A DNA stretch of 34,484 bases from Sphaerisporangium melleum. GTDB lineage: Bacteria; Actinomycetota; Actinomycetes; Streptosporangiales; Streptosporangiaceae. Every line of letters begins with the position of its first letter. Position 1 is the stretch's first letter. Below are positions 1 to 7,705 of the stretch, one piece after another. The position numbers and the translations under genes were made by a program. The stretch lies in NCBI RefSeq assembly GCF_014646695.1, contig NZ_BMNT01000031.1, forward strand, positions 1-34,484. The letters run 5' to 3'. Below the pieces are notes generated by a model, which saw nothing but the letters and a program-made list of their open reading frames with translations, was not told the DNA's origin and made no database searches.

Positions 1-68
1 GAGAGTGCTCACTCACCGACGGCTACCAGGCACCGAGTCTGCCCAATCAGGCAACCCGGTAACTCCCA

Positions 69-1010
69 TTAGGAGGAGGAGGTGACGCGGCTCGCGGGTG
101 TGGTGACCGCGGTGCGTGGCGGGCGCCTGCGGCGTTCGGTGGAGACCACCAGGGCGACGCCGAGGACGATGACCAGGCCGCCGGCCAGCATCTGCGTGGT
201 GACCTGCTCGTGGAGCACCAGCGCGCCGAGGAGCACCGCCACGACCGGGTTGACGTACGCGTAGGTCGACACCAGCGAGATGGGGGCGTTGCCGAGCAGC
301 CAGATGTAGGACGTGAAGCCGACGAGCGAGCCGGCCAGGACGAGGTAGGCGAGCGCGAGCCACGAGCCGGTGCTGATCTGGCCGAGGTCCGGGCGCTCGC
401 CGATGCCGAGCCCGATGGCGAGCAGGCCGGCTCCGCCGACGACCATCTCGACGGTGCTGGCGACGAACGGGTCCTCCGGCATCGGGATCTTGCCCGACAG
501 GAAGGAGCCGGCCGCCCACGACAGCGACCCGGCGAGGATGATCACGATGCCGAGAGTGTCGGACGAGCCGCCGCCGGTGAGCGACAGCCCGGCGACGCCG
601 CAGAAGCCGATCAGCACGCCCGCCAGCGTGAACAGGTGGGGCCGGTCGTGCGCCAGCGCGCGGAAGATGACCAGCCAGAGCGGCACGGAGGCGACCAGCA
701 GGGCGGCGAGCCCGGAGGAGATGTGCTGTTCGGCCACCGACACCATGCCGTTGCCGCCGGTGAGCAGCAGCAGCCCGACGAAACCCGCACCACAGAACCG
801 CCGCAGGCTCATGCGCAGGACGCCGGGACCCCTGCGGATCACCAGCACGGTGCCGAGGATGAGCGCCGCCGCGACGAAGCGGAGCCCGGCGCTGAGCAGC
901 GGGGGCATCGTCTCGACGGTGAGCCTGATCCCCAGGTAGGTGGACCCCCAGATGACGTACACCGCCGCGAGGGCCGCCCAGACCTTCATGTCACGAGTGT
1001 TCTGGCGCAT
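69..1010 (-). CDS. EamA/DMT-family membrane exporter
   Basis: A 313-aa integral membrane protein of the drug/metabolite transporter superfamily (EamA, RhaT/YdcZ-like). It would export a small metabolite or amino acid across the cytoplasmic membrane; the substrate cannot be told. The N-terminus (AALAAVYVIWGSTYLGI, residues 12-28) is the typical first helix with the WGSTY signature. About ten hydrophobic helices follow as two EamA repeats, split near residue 150, and the tail (about 290-313) is basic and Arg/Thr-rich. The ATG at 1010 has no good Shine-Dalgarno site, but a TATTGT -10-like hexamer ends 8 nt upstream, so the mRNA may be leaderless. An internal ATG at residue 8 is an alternative start. 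It stands alone, separated from its upstream neighbour by the DnaA-box region. Family assignment is firm. Confidence 0.9.
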   Translation of the reverse strand: MRQNTRDMKVWAALAAVYVIWGSTYLGIRLTVETMPPLLSAGLRFVAAALILGTVLVIRRGPGVLRMSLRRFCGAGFVGLLLLTGGNGMVSVAEQHISSGLAALLVASVPLWLVIFRALAHDRPHLFTLAGVLIGFCGVAGLSLTGGGSSDTLGIVIILAGSLSWAAGSFLSGKIPMPEDPFVASTVEMVVGGAGLLAIGLGIGERPDLGQISTGSWLALAYLVLAGSLVGFTSYIWLLGNAPISLVSTYAYVNPVVAVLLGALVLHEQVTTQMLAGGLVIVLGVALVVSTERRRRPPRTAVTTPASRVTSSS

Positions 1011-1029
1011 GACTCATGACAATAGTCAT
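1009..1029. promoter_or_regulatory. Overlapping palindromes at the EamA start (candidate operator)
   Basis: ATGACTCAT (1009-1017) overlaps ATGAC-AATA-GTCAT (1016-1029), giving three TGAC half-sites in 21 bp across the EamA start codon and its putative -10. A regulator bound here would block transcription. The symmetry is seen directly; the operator role is inferred. Confidence 0.35.
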
Positions 1030-1178
1030 CGGCCCCGACAAAGCACACGCGGATTTCGGACCCGAGATGCCCCACGTTCGCCGGTCTTGGGTGGTGGGGA
1101 GGACCGGCAAGAGGCGGCGCCCGCCTCGTCCGTGCTGGTCCTGGCGGGGTGCGGGAGCGTGCCGACGTCATCGACAGG

Positions 1179-1199
1179 TTATCCACAGGGTGTGGAGAA
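1179..1199. promoter_or_regulatory. Inverted pair of DnaA boxes (pair 1)
   Basis: TTATCCACA (1179-1187, + strand) is a perfect E. coli-type DnaA box. Three bases later comes TGTGGAGAA (1191-1199), the reverse complement of TTCTCCACA. The two 9-mers face each other and differ only at position 3 (A against C). The symmetry extends one base on each side (G...C). Confidence 0.75.
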
Positions 1200-1278
1200 C
1201 TTCTTGGCGTGGACGCGCGCGCCGCTATCCCGGTTTAGATGCGGAAATGTAATACATCGCAGCCGACGAAAAGGCGAC

Positions 1279-1299
1279 TTGTCCACAACCTGTGGAAAA
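1279..1299. promoter_or_regulatory. Inverted pair of DnaA boxes (pair 2)
   Basis: TTGTCCACA (1279-1287) is exactly the consensus DnaA box of Streptomyces. Three bases later TGTGGAAAA (1291-1299) is the reverse complement of TTTTCCACA. Geometry matches pair 1: same orientation, same 3-bp gap, and exactly 100 bp away. The dyad extends two bases outward on both sides (AC...GT). Confidence 0.75.
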
Positions 1300-1504
1300 G
1301 TCGGCGTGTTGTGCACCGGACCGGTCATGACCGGCGTTCATTTCCCGTCCACCTCCCGTCCGAGTCCTCGTCGCGCGCCGGCCGGACATCAGGACGGGCG
1401 CCGGGGGCCACCTCGCCGGCACGTCGGGTCACGACACGCTCACGCGTCGTCAGGGCCTCCGTGCAGCCCGAATCCGCCGCCTGGCACGCCCGGCGCGCCG
1501 GGCG

Positions 1505-1513
1505 TTCTCCACA
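1505..1513 (+). promoter_or_regulatory. Additional DnaA-box-like site
   Basis: TTCTCCACA is identical to the second half-site of pair 1. Weaker relatives in the same intergenic region are CCGTCCACC at 1345 and TTGTGCACC at 1309. Confidence 0.4.
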
Positions 1514-1621
1514 CCCCGGCCTGCCCTGATCCGGCCGCAGGAGGGCCGCTCAGGGCTTCTCAACCTCAGGCGGTGACCGCGCCGGGGCCGCCCGCCCCAC
1601 ACGGACGACCCCGGCGTGCGA

Positions 1622-2971
1622 TCACCGTGGGCCGAGCTTCTCCACGATCAGCCGGTAGAGCTGGCGTGGCCGGCCGGGCTGGGGGGTGCGGTTCGGCGGA
1701 AGCGGCCACGCGAGTCCCTCGTCAACCAGCGTGCGCAACAGCCGCCGAGCCGTGCGGGGAGTCACTCCGAGCATCCGCCCGGCGCTCTCCGCGTCCACGA
1801 TCGTGTCCCCGCCCTCCAGCTTGGCGGCCAGTCTCGCGAGCACCTCGACGCCCTTCGGCCGGCCCTGGCCCGGCGCCTGCGGAGGCATCCGGGGCGCCGG
1901 GACGAGTGTGCGTCCCTCCCGGTCGACCGCGAACCCCTGCGGCTGCTTACCGGCCTGCGAACGGGCCAGCGCCGCCCTGGCGTGCGTCTCCGCGTCGTGC
2001 GTCGTGCGGCCCATGCCGACCCCGACCTCGACCGCCAGCCCGAGCTCGTCGCGGATGCGCGCGGCGAAGGGCAGGACCCGGAACCCGTCGGTGGCCGTGG
2101 CCATCGAGCCACGGGTCGCCGTCACCAGATAGCTGTGATCGTCGATCGCCCATACGGCGGCGTTCATCCGGTTGGCCTCCTGCACCAGCAGCCGGTGCAG
2201 CGACAGCCGGAGCTCGTCACGCCAGTACCTCGGAGCCGCCCGCCGTACGGGCTCGCGTAACGTGGGCACCTCGATGAGCACCACGGTGAGCTGTGACTCC
2301 TCCAGCCGGTGGTGCGCGCCCAGCAACGCCGCGGTGTGCAGCGCGCTGCGAACGGCGGCCGACGTCGGCCGCACCCGCACCGTCGGCACCCCGGCCGCGC
2401 CGAGCCGGTCGGCCACCGCCGGCAGGCAGGTGAGCGCGCCGGTCGTGGCGCCCTGCCTGATCAGGCGCTCGTGGTAGGCCGCGAGGGTGCCGGTCGCCCC
2501 GGGCTCCTCCCGGCTCTGCACCCCGCCGGTGGGGATGCCGAGGTCGGTGTACGCCTCCTCGATGTCGGCACGGCTCAGCAGGTCCACGCTGACCCTGCGC
2601 GGGTCGATGCGTTCGTCCAGCGCCGCCCTGGCCAGCGCCGCCGTCAACGCCGGCCCGCCCAGCTGCACGTACGTCGCCGGGATCGTCAGCACGCCCGACC
2701 GCCGGGCCAGCTCGTACGGCACCGGGCTGGCGAACAGGCAGGCGTCCACCCCCGGACCGAGCCGTACCACCTTGTCGGCGGCCTCCTGCTCGTCCCGGTA
2801 GGCCGCGGCGACCAACCGGCACGGCACCGGGGCCGCCGCATGGCCCATGAGCATCACCCGTTCGACCAGGTCGTGCGGCCCCACCACCCCGATGGTGAGG
2901 TCGGGGCCCGACGTGCCCACACGTGATCCTCGCGGAGTTTCTTCGGCCCTTTCGACCAATGTTCGTCCCAT
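1622..2971 (-). CDS. Transcriptional regulator: effector-like domain, degenerate GGDEF-like domain, winged helix
   Basis: A 449-aa protein, probably a cytosolic DNA-binding regulator. Residues about 24-200 (LTIGVVGPHDLVERV onward) form an alternating alpha/beta domain resembling periplasmic-binding-protein/PrpR-N receiver folds. Residues about 215-350 have the layout of a GGDEF or GTP-cyclohydrolase-III-like domain (FAARIRDELGLAVEVGVGMG, then an ETHARAALARS helix), but no GGDEF signature is visible, so it is probably a non-catalytic sensor. Residues about 370-445 (GRMLGVTPRTARRLLRTL) are a winged helix-turn-helix. The ATG at 2971 is preferred because GAAGG lies 9 nt upstream; the frame is open 33 codons further but that part is Arg/Gly/Pro-rich. 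It is monocistronic. The domain reading comes from sequence pattern only, and the ligand and targets are unknown. Confidence 0.7.
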   Translation of the reverse strand: MGRTLVERAEETPRGSRVGTSGPDLTIGVVGPHDLVERVMLMGHAAAPVPCRLVAAAYRDEQEAADKVVRLGPGVDACLFASPVPYELARRSGVLTIPATYVQLGGPALTAALARAALDERIDPRRVSVDLLSRADIEEAYTDLGIPTGGVQSREEPGATGTLAAYHERLIRQGATTGALTCLPAVADRLGAAGVPTVRVRPTSAAVRSALHTAALLGAHHRLEESQLTVVLIEVPTLREPVRRAAPRYWRDELRLSLHRLLVQEANRMNAAVWAIDDHSYLVTATRGSMATATDGFRVLPFAARIRDELGLAVEVGVGMGRTTHDAETHARAALARSQAGKQPQGFAVDREGRTLVPAPRMPPQAPGQGRPKGVEVLARLAAKLEGGDTIVDAESAGRMLGVTPRTARRLLRTLVDEGLAWPLPPNRTPQPGRPRQLYRLIVEKLGPR

Positions 2972-3293
2972 CCCGCCATACCTTCGATGGAGTCCACCGC
3001 GCCATGCGGCGCCCGGTCCGGTCCGCGTGGCACCGGGGAGCGCCGGGCGTGGTTTCCTCGCGAAATCCACTGGTCGAGTCCACCTCGCGGGGGCGCCGCT
3101 CAGGCCGCCCGGCGGGCGGCATGCGGCGTTCCCGGCTCGGGTTCATCGCCCATCCGGTCTAGTCCTCTTTGGAACGATCGCTCGCCAAGGCACTAATGTC
3201 ACGCCCGGATTTGCCGGAAAGCGGCTCTCCCATGCCGAGCGGGCATGGGAAAAATGGATGTTCGAACAGGTCAGAGGCGGTTTACGGGCTCAG
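2972..3293. other. Intergenic region between murA and the regulator
   Basis: About 320 bp with no supported gene. It must carry the regulator's promoter on the minus strand, but I see no clear -35/-10 pair. It also contains the hairpin at 3229-3249 downstream of murA. Confidence 0.5.
3229..3249 (-). terminator. Hairpin downstream of murA
   Basis: A perfect 8-bp stem, CCCATGCC / GGCATGGG, with a 5-nt loop, 45 nt past the murA stop codon. There is no U-tract on the murA-sense strand, as is common for actinobacterial terminators. Confidence 0.5.
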
Positions 3294-4565
3294 TCAGGTC
3301 GTAGAGGAAATCTCTCTTACCACATCTCCACCCAGGGCCTTCATGCGTGCCGCGAGGTCGTGGTGACCCCGGTCGATGAGGTATCCGGGGGAGATGACGG
3401 TCTCGCCCTCGGCGGCCAGGCCGGCCAGCACGAGCGCGATGCCGGACCGCAGATCGTGCGCCGTGACGTCCGTACCGGTGAGCGAGGTGGCGCCGTGCAC
3501 GACGGCCCGGCTGCCCTCGATCTCGATGTCGGCGCCCATCTTGTTCAGCTCGCCCGCGAGGGCGAAGCGGCCGTCGAAGATGCGCTCGTGGATGTAGCTC
3601 GCCCCGTCGGCCAGGCAGGCGACCGTCATGATGGGGGACTGCAGGTCGGTGGCGAAGCCGGGGTAGGTGTCGGTGATGACGTTGATCGGACGCAGCGGCC
3701 GGTCGCGCCGGACGTTCAGCACCGCGCCGTCCGTGGCGAACTCGACGCCCATCTGCTCGAGCTTCCAGCGCACGACCCCGAGGTGCGCCAGCGAGGCGCC
3801 GACCAGGTTGACCTCGCCGCCGGTGATGGCGGCGGCCATGGCGAAGACGCCGGCGTCCAGCCGGTCGGGCATCACGCGGTGCTCGACGGCGGTCAGCTCG
3901 TCGACGCCCTCGACGGTGATGAACCCGGTGCCGCCGCCGCTGATGCGGGCGCCCATCTTGGTCAGCATGTCGATGACGTCGAGGACCTCCGGCTCCAGCG
4001 CGGCGTTCTCGATGATCGTGGTGCCCTTGGCCAGCGCCGCGGCCATGATGAGGTTCTCGGTGCCGGTGTGCGAGGGGGTGTCGAGGTAGAGCGGGGCGCC
4101 GGTGAGGCCGGCCGCCTTGACGTGGATGACGGACTCGCCCTCGTCCACGACCGCGCCGAGCCGCTTGTACCCCAGGTAGTGGAAGTCCAGGTTGCGGCTG
4201 CCCAGGTTGCACCCGCCGACGCCCTCGATGACGGCCTCGCCCAGGCGGTGCAGCAGCGCGGGCACGAACAGCACCGAGCCGCGGAACCGCCGGGCGATCT
4301 CGGCGGGCAGCACCGGGCTGGAGAGCCGCGAGGCGTCGATGACCAGCGTCCGCTCGGCCTCGTGCAGCTCGACCTTGGCTCCGATCGCCTCGGCGAGCTC
4401 AACGGCGCGCCGGACGTCCTCGATGATGGGCACGTTGCGCAGGACCGTGCGGCCGTCCGAGGCGAGCAGCGCCGCGCCGATCATCGGCAGCACGGCGTTC
4501 TTCGCGCCCTGGATGAAGGCGGTCCCGCGCAGGGCGTTGCCACCGCGCACGCGGTATCGAACCAT
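3294..4565 (-). CDS. murA: UDP-N-acetylglucosamine 1-carboxyvinyltransferase (MurA family)
   Basis: A 423-aa cytosolic enzyme of the EPSP-synthase fold. MurA transfers enolpyruvate from PEP to UDP-GlcNAc, the first committed step of peptidoglycan synthesis and the fosfomycin target. Visible family residues are Lys22 in QGAKNAVLP, Arg95, the catalytic-loop Cys119 in GGCNLGSRNLDFH, TDLQ before the C-terminal lobe, and IDRGH near the end. Length is normal. The loop after the cysteine reads GSRNLDFH where housekeeping MurA usually has GARPVDLH, and the stretch before it (EGVGGC) also differs, so this may be a divergent second MurA paralogue. The ATG at 4565 begins the conserved VRYRVRGGN start and has GAGGAG 9 nt upstream. 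It is transcribed alone or from a weak promoter near 4633. Confidence 0.88.
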   Translation of the reverse strand: MVRYRVRGGNALRGTAFIQGAKNAVLPMIGAALLASDGRTVLRNVPIIEDVRRAVELAEAIGAKVELHEAERTLVIDASRLSSPVLPAEIARRFRGSVLFVPALLHRLGEAVIEGVGGCNLGSRNLDFHYLGYKRLGAVVDEGESVIHVKAAGLTGAPLYLDTPSHTGTENLIMAAALAKGTTIIENAALEPEVLDVIDMLTKMGARISGGGTGFITVEGVDELTAVEHRVMPDRLDAGVFAMAAAITGGEVNLVGASLAHLGVVRWKLEQMGVEFATDGAVLNVRRDRPLRPINVITDTYPGFATDLQSPIMTVACLADGASYIHERIFDGRFALAGELNKMGADIEIEGSRAVVHGATSLTGTDVTAHDLRSGIALVLAGLAAEGETVISPGYLIDRGHHDLAARMKALGGDVVREISSTT

Positions 4566-4632
4566 AGGTGGAGGCTCCTCGAGATCTGGGAAATGACACG
4601 CTGTCAGCGGACGGCGGCAAGGTGATCCGCCC

Positions 4633-4638
4633 ACAGTA
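4633..4638 (-). promoter_or_regulatory. Possible -10 box for murA
   Basis: TACTGT on the minus strand, about 68 nt upstream of the murA ATG. No convincing -35 partner is seen. Confidence 0.3.
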
Positions 4639-4703
4639 GCCCTTCCGTGCTGCCCGCCCAGTCGATTTGACGGCAGTAAGCTGCCCCGATATGTGGCGGT
4701 CAT

Positions 4704-5867
4704 TCACCGTTTGGGAGGGCTGCCGACGGCGTTCGGCGACGCGGCGTTGAGCAGGGTGTCGGCGCGCTGGTCGACGAACCGCGTCACCACCTGCTGGCCG
4801 TACCCGAAGACCATGGCCCAGACCAGGATCGAGGTCTGCGAGCTGAGCCCGCCGAAGCCCGGCACGAAGCCCGAGTTGAGGATCAGCAGCCCGATGATCG
4901 CGGTGGCCACGCCCGCGGGGGCCTTGAGCAGGTTCTGCGCGACCGCGAGCGAGTACCGCGTGGACAGCTCCGAGCGGGTCGACAGGCTGGTGGCGGTGGC
5001 CAGCGCCGCGCCGAGCATCCCGATGAGCGCGACCAGCGGCACGTCCCCGTGGCTCGGCCTGCCCTCGCCGGTCGGGCACATCTGGGTGCTCATCGGCCCG
5101 AGGCTGGCGAGCAGGGTGCCGTTCCCGCACATGGGAAGCGCCGTCGGCCAGATCGCCCCGATGGTCACCAGGCCGGCGACGATCAGGGTCAGGGTCGCCG
5201 CCCCGCCGAGTAGCAGATTGCGGAAGCTGCGCACCCGCCCGCTCTCGATCGAGGCCGTGCCGTAGGCCGCCCGCAGCACGGCCTGGAGTAGCGAGCGGTC
5301 CCGCTCGCCGATGTCGCCCGCGGCGATGCGCGCGGCCAGCGTGACGAGGCGGGCGTCGTCGGCCGGCAGGTACGCCTGGCCGGTGGCGAGGACCTCCGGG
5401 GCACGCGCGTTAAGTTCGCCGCCCGGGAGCAGGCCGTACAGCAGGATGGTCGCGCCGTACAGGTTGGACCAGGCGGCCTCGATGGCCTGCCCGGTCAGCC
5501 AGCGCCGCCAGCCCTGCCGCTCGTGCGCGTACCTGCTCGCGGCGGCGAGATGGCTCTCCACCGCCGCGTGCAGCACCCGCAGGCCCGGGTCGCCCGGCCG
5601 GACGGCCAGGCACCGGCCGGCGTCCGCCCTGATCTCATCGGCACGGGTGGTGATGTGCACCCGCCACACGCCCGGCCAGCGCAGCACCTCCTGCGCGTCC
5701 ACGTCCCCCAGCTCGCCCAGCCCGTCCACCGGCACGTCCCGCGGCTCCTCCGCCGCCCGGAACGCGGCGCGGCCGTCCTCGTCCGTCTGGGACGCCTCCC
5801 GGCCGTCCTGCGCAGTCGGAGACTGCTCGGACACGTTGCCCGATCGCACGGCCGGGTCGGCTGCCAT
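4704..5867 (-). CDS. Membrane protein of unknown function, cytosolic N-terminal half
   Basis: I do not recognise a family. The protein is 387 aa. Residues 1-60 are acidic and low-complexity. Residues about 60-205 are soluble and mostly helical (WRRWLTGQAIEAAWSNLYGA is amphipathic). Four hydrophobic segments follow at about 218-240, 277-295, 318-336 and 345-362. The loop between the first two holds Cys247 and Cys264, which could form a disulfide if it faces outward. The ATG at 5867 has an excellent GGAGGAG 2 nt upstream and purD lies 180 bp further upstream on the same strand. The topology suggests a small sensor or scaffold anchored by its C-terminal half; this is inference. Codon use matches the neighbours, so it is a genuine gene. 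Confidence 0.75.
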   Translation of the reverse strand: MAADPAVRSGNVSEQSPTAQDGREASQTDEDGRAAFRAAEEPRDVPVDGLGELGDVDAQEVLRWPGVWRVHITTRADEIRADAGRCLAVRPGDPGLRVLHAAVESHLAAASRYAHERQGWRRWLTGQAIEAAWSNLYGATILLYGLLPGGELNARAPEVLATGQAYLPADDARLVTLAARIAAGDIGERDRSLLQAVLRAAYGTASIESGRVRSFRNLLLGGAATLTLIVAGLVTIGAIWPTALPMCGNGTLLASLGPMSTQMCPTGEGRPSHGDVPLVALIGMLGAALATATSLSTRSELSTRYSLAVAQNLLKAPAGVATAIIGLLILNSGFVPGFGGLSSQTSILVWAMVFGYGQQVVTRFVDQRADTLLNAASPNAVGSPPKR

Positions 5868-6003
5868 AGCTCCTCCAGGGGTCGCCCGTCCCCCCGGCTT
5901 ATCGCGCCCGCCCCCTCTGGCGCTACCGGTTCAGGAGCATCTGTACCCATTCGCCGGGCAAGCCGGCCCGCTCGCCCTTCCCGGCAAGACGGCACGGCGG
6001 ACC

Positions 6004-6027
6004 CCGGCGCGGCGCGTGCCACGCCGG
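6004..6027 (-). terminator. Hairpin downstream of purD
   Basis: On the minus strand CCGGCGTG pairs with CGCGCCGG (8 bp with one G-U), loop 8 nt, about 21 nt past the purD stop codon. There is no U-tract. Confidence 0.4.
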
Positions 6028-6048
6028 AAAGATGCGCGAGCGGCGCGG

Positions 6049-7281
6049 CTACACGTTGGCGGCGATGTCGGAGCGGTGGTGGGAGCCGCGCAGCGCGATG
6101 CGCTCCACCTGCGCGTACGCGGCGGTGCGCGCCGCCGCGATGTCCGTGCCGGTGCCGACCGCGTTGAGCACCCGGCCGCCGGCCGACACGACATGGCCTC
6201 CGGCGTCCAGCGCGGTGCCCGCGTGCAGGACGTAGGCGTCCGGCACGGTCTCGCCGAGCCCGTCGATGACGTCGCCCTTGACCGGGTCGGCCGGGTAGCC
6301 CTCCGCGGCGACGACCACGGTGACCGCCGCCCCGTCGCGGAACCGCGGCGCCGGACGCTCCCCGAGGGTGCCGGTGGCGCAGGCGAGCAGCAGGCCGGCG
6401 AGTGGCGTCTCCAGCCGGTCGAGCACGACCTGGGTCTCGGGGTCGCCGAAGCGCGCGTTGAACTCGATGACCTTCGGCCCGGTCTTCGTCAGAGCCAGCC
6501 CGGCGTACAGGACCCCGCTGTAGGGAGTGCCGCGCCGCGCGAGCTCGCCGACCGTCGGCAGCACGATCTCGGCCATGACCTGCTCGGTGAGGCCCTCCGG
6601 CGCCCAGGGCAGCGGCGTGTAGGCGCCCATGCCGCCGGTGTTCGGGCCCTGGTCGCCGTCGTAGGCGCGCTTGAAGTCCTGGGCGGGCTGCAGCGGCACG
6701 GCGGTGGTGCCGTCGCACAGCGCGAACAGTGAGACCTCCGGGCCGTCGAGGTACTCCTCCACGACGACCCGGCCGCAGGCCGCCGCGTGCGCGAGCGCCT
6801 CGGCGCGGTCGGCGGTCACCACGACGCCCTTGCCGGCCGCGAGCCCGTCGTCCTTGACGACGTACGGCGCGCCGAACGCGTCGAGGGCGGCCTCGGCCTC
6901 CTCGGGCGTCACGCACACCCGGGCCCCGGCCGTCGGCACGCCGGCGGCAACCATGATGTCCTTGGCGAACGCCTTGGACCCCTCGACCTGGGCGGCCTCC
7001 TTGGACGGCCCGAAGCAGGGGATGCCGGCGGCCCGCACGGCGTCGGCGACGCCGGCCACCAGCGGGGCCTCCGGCCCGACGACGACCAGCCCCGCGCCGA
7101 GCCGCGTGGCCAGCTCGACGACCTGACCGGGGTCGGTGGGCACGACCGGGTGGAGCGTCGCCACCTCGGCGATGCCCGCGTTGCCCGGGGCACAGTGGAC
7201 TTCGGAGACCTCGGGGTCGAGCCCGAGGGCACGGCACAGGGCATGCTCGCGGCCGCCGGATCCAATCACAAGAACGCGCAC
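6049..7281 (-). CDS. purD: Phosphoribosylamine-glycine ligase (GARS)
   Basis: A 410-aa ATP-grasp enzyme that joins glycine to 5-phosphoribosylamine to give glycinamide ribonucleotide, the second step of de novo purine synthesis in the cytosol. The start [19 protein letters not shown] is the standard PurD N-terminus. [10 protein letters not shown], the GPEAPLV segment, [13 protein letters not shown] and the ATP-grasp core ([18 protein letters not shown]) follow in the expected order. Length is typical. The ATG at 7281 is fixed by the conserved N-terminal nucleotide-fold strand. It is not clustered with other pur genes except purA, 6.5 kb away on the same strand, and no purine riboswitch is seen upstream. 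Confidence 0.96.
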   Translation of the reverse strand: MRVLVIGSGGREHALCRALGLDPEVSEVHCAPGNAGIAEVATLHPVVPTDPGQVVELATRLGAGLVVVGPEAPLVAGVADAVRAAGIPCFGPSKEAAQVEGSKAFAKDIMVAAGVPTAGARVCVTPEEAEAALDAFGAPYVVKDDGLAAGKGVVVTADRAEALAHAAACGRVVVEEYLDGPEVSLFALCDGTTAVPLQPAQDFKRAYDGDQGPNTGGMGAYTPLPWAPEGLTEQVMAEIVLPTVGELARRGTPYSGVLYAGLALTKTGPKVIEFNARFGDPETQVVLDRLETPLAGLLLACATGTLGERPAPRFRDGAAVTVVVAAEGYPADPVKGDVIDGLGETVPDAYVLHAGTALDAGGHVVSAGGRVLNAVGTGTDIAAARTAAYAQVERIALRGSHHRSDIAANV

Positions 7282-7524
7282 GTGGGGAGTCTACGGGCCA
7301 GGTCTGGGGTGGCCGGACCGCGGAGGCGTTCACGCAGGTCGCCCGCCGGCCGGCGACGACGGCCGTCCTGGAAGGGCCGGTCTGCACAGAGGCGGCGCCG
7401 CGCTTTCGGCGAGTTCTACATGATCGGGCGCCGTCCAGGGGATGTAAGCTATCGGCTGAAGCATGCCTGTGCTAGGTTAGGGCGGCTTTGGCCCATTTCT
7501 CGAGCGATTGGAGGTGGACTCGGG

Positions 7525-7608
7525 ATGACTTCTGGTGATCCCAGCAGTACGTGCTCGCGCACGTACATCGTGCGCACACCCGACCACTCCAATTCGGTGC
7601 TCGACTGA
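7525..7608 (+). CDS. Possible 27-aa leader peptide upstream of corA
   Basis: A short ORF beginning MTSGDPSSTCSRTYIVRT and ending in SVLD, with GGAGG 10 nt before its ATG. It ends 97 nt before corA on the same strand. Its codons 8-14 are covered by a perfect 8-bp hairpin (7547-7566). A TAGGTT hexamer about 47 nt upstream could be the promoter of a joint transcript. It could be a translated leader peptide governing corA, a stand-alone small protein, or a chance ORF. No homologue is recognised. Confidence 0.4.
   Translation: MTSGDPSSTCSRTYIVRTPDHSNSVLD
7547..7566 (+). promoter_or_regulatory. Perfect hairpin inside the corA leader ORF
   Basis: GTACGTGC (7547-7554), loop TCGC, then GCACGTAC (7559-7566): 8 uninterrupted base pairs with a tetraloop inside the 27-codon ORF. 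A ribosome on the small ORF would melt it. It is also a palindrome that a dimeric DNA-binding protein could recognise. Confidence 0.4.
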
Positions 7609-7705
7609 AAGCCTCGCGCCCTTCCCTCTAACGCGGCGTCCGTCGTCGCTTTTCCGTTCTTCGTTGTCGCGCGCGGGTCCCCAGGTCGAGCGGGAAGGGA
7701 CCGCC

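Larger units (their letters stand above)
1011..1621. other. 610-bp intergenic region without a convincing gene
   Basis: The region lies between the 3' end of the winged-helix regulator and the 5' end of the EamA gene. Short ORFs here have no Shine-Dalgarno site, no coherent codon bias and no recognisable protein. It holds the paired DnaA-box-like sequences described separately. Between the two pairs is a locally AT-richer stretch (about 1225-1260) with an 11-bp palindrome, ATGTA-A-TACAT, at 1247-1257. The part from about 1300 to 1621 is GC-rich and otherwise featureless apart from one more box-like site. Confidence 0.6.
7282..7705. other. Divergent purD-corA intergenic region
   Basis: A 424-bp region separating purD (minus) from corA (plus). 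It includes the small ORF at 7525-7608 and its hairpin, plus a possible TAGGTT -10 at 7473-7478 on the plus strand. No known magnesium riboswitch (M-box) consensus was recognised. Confidence 0.5.

Noticed and set aside
1-68. A feature downstream of EamA
   Set aside because: Only short, weak inverted repeats are seen; nothing supportable as a terminator or gene.
1179-1299. Classical oriC
   Set aside because: There is no dnaA, dnaN or other replication gene nearby, only about five boxes instead of many, and just a short AT-richer stretch. A titration or secondary DnaA-binding site fits better.
7525-7608. RiPP or lanthipeptide precursor reading of the small ORF
   Set aside because: No modification enzyme, transporter or leader-peptidase gene is nearby, and it has only one Cys.
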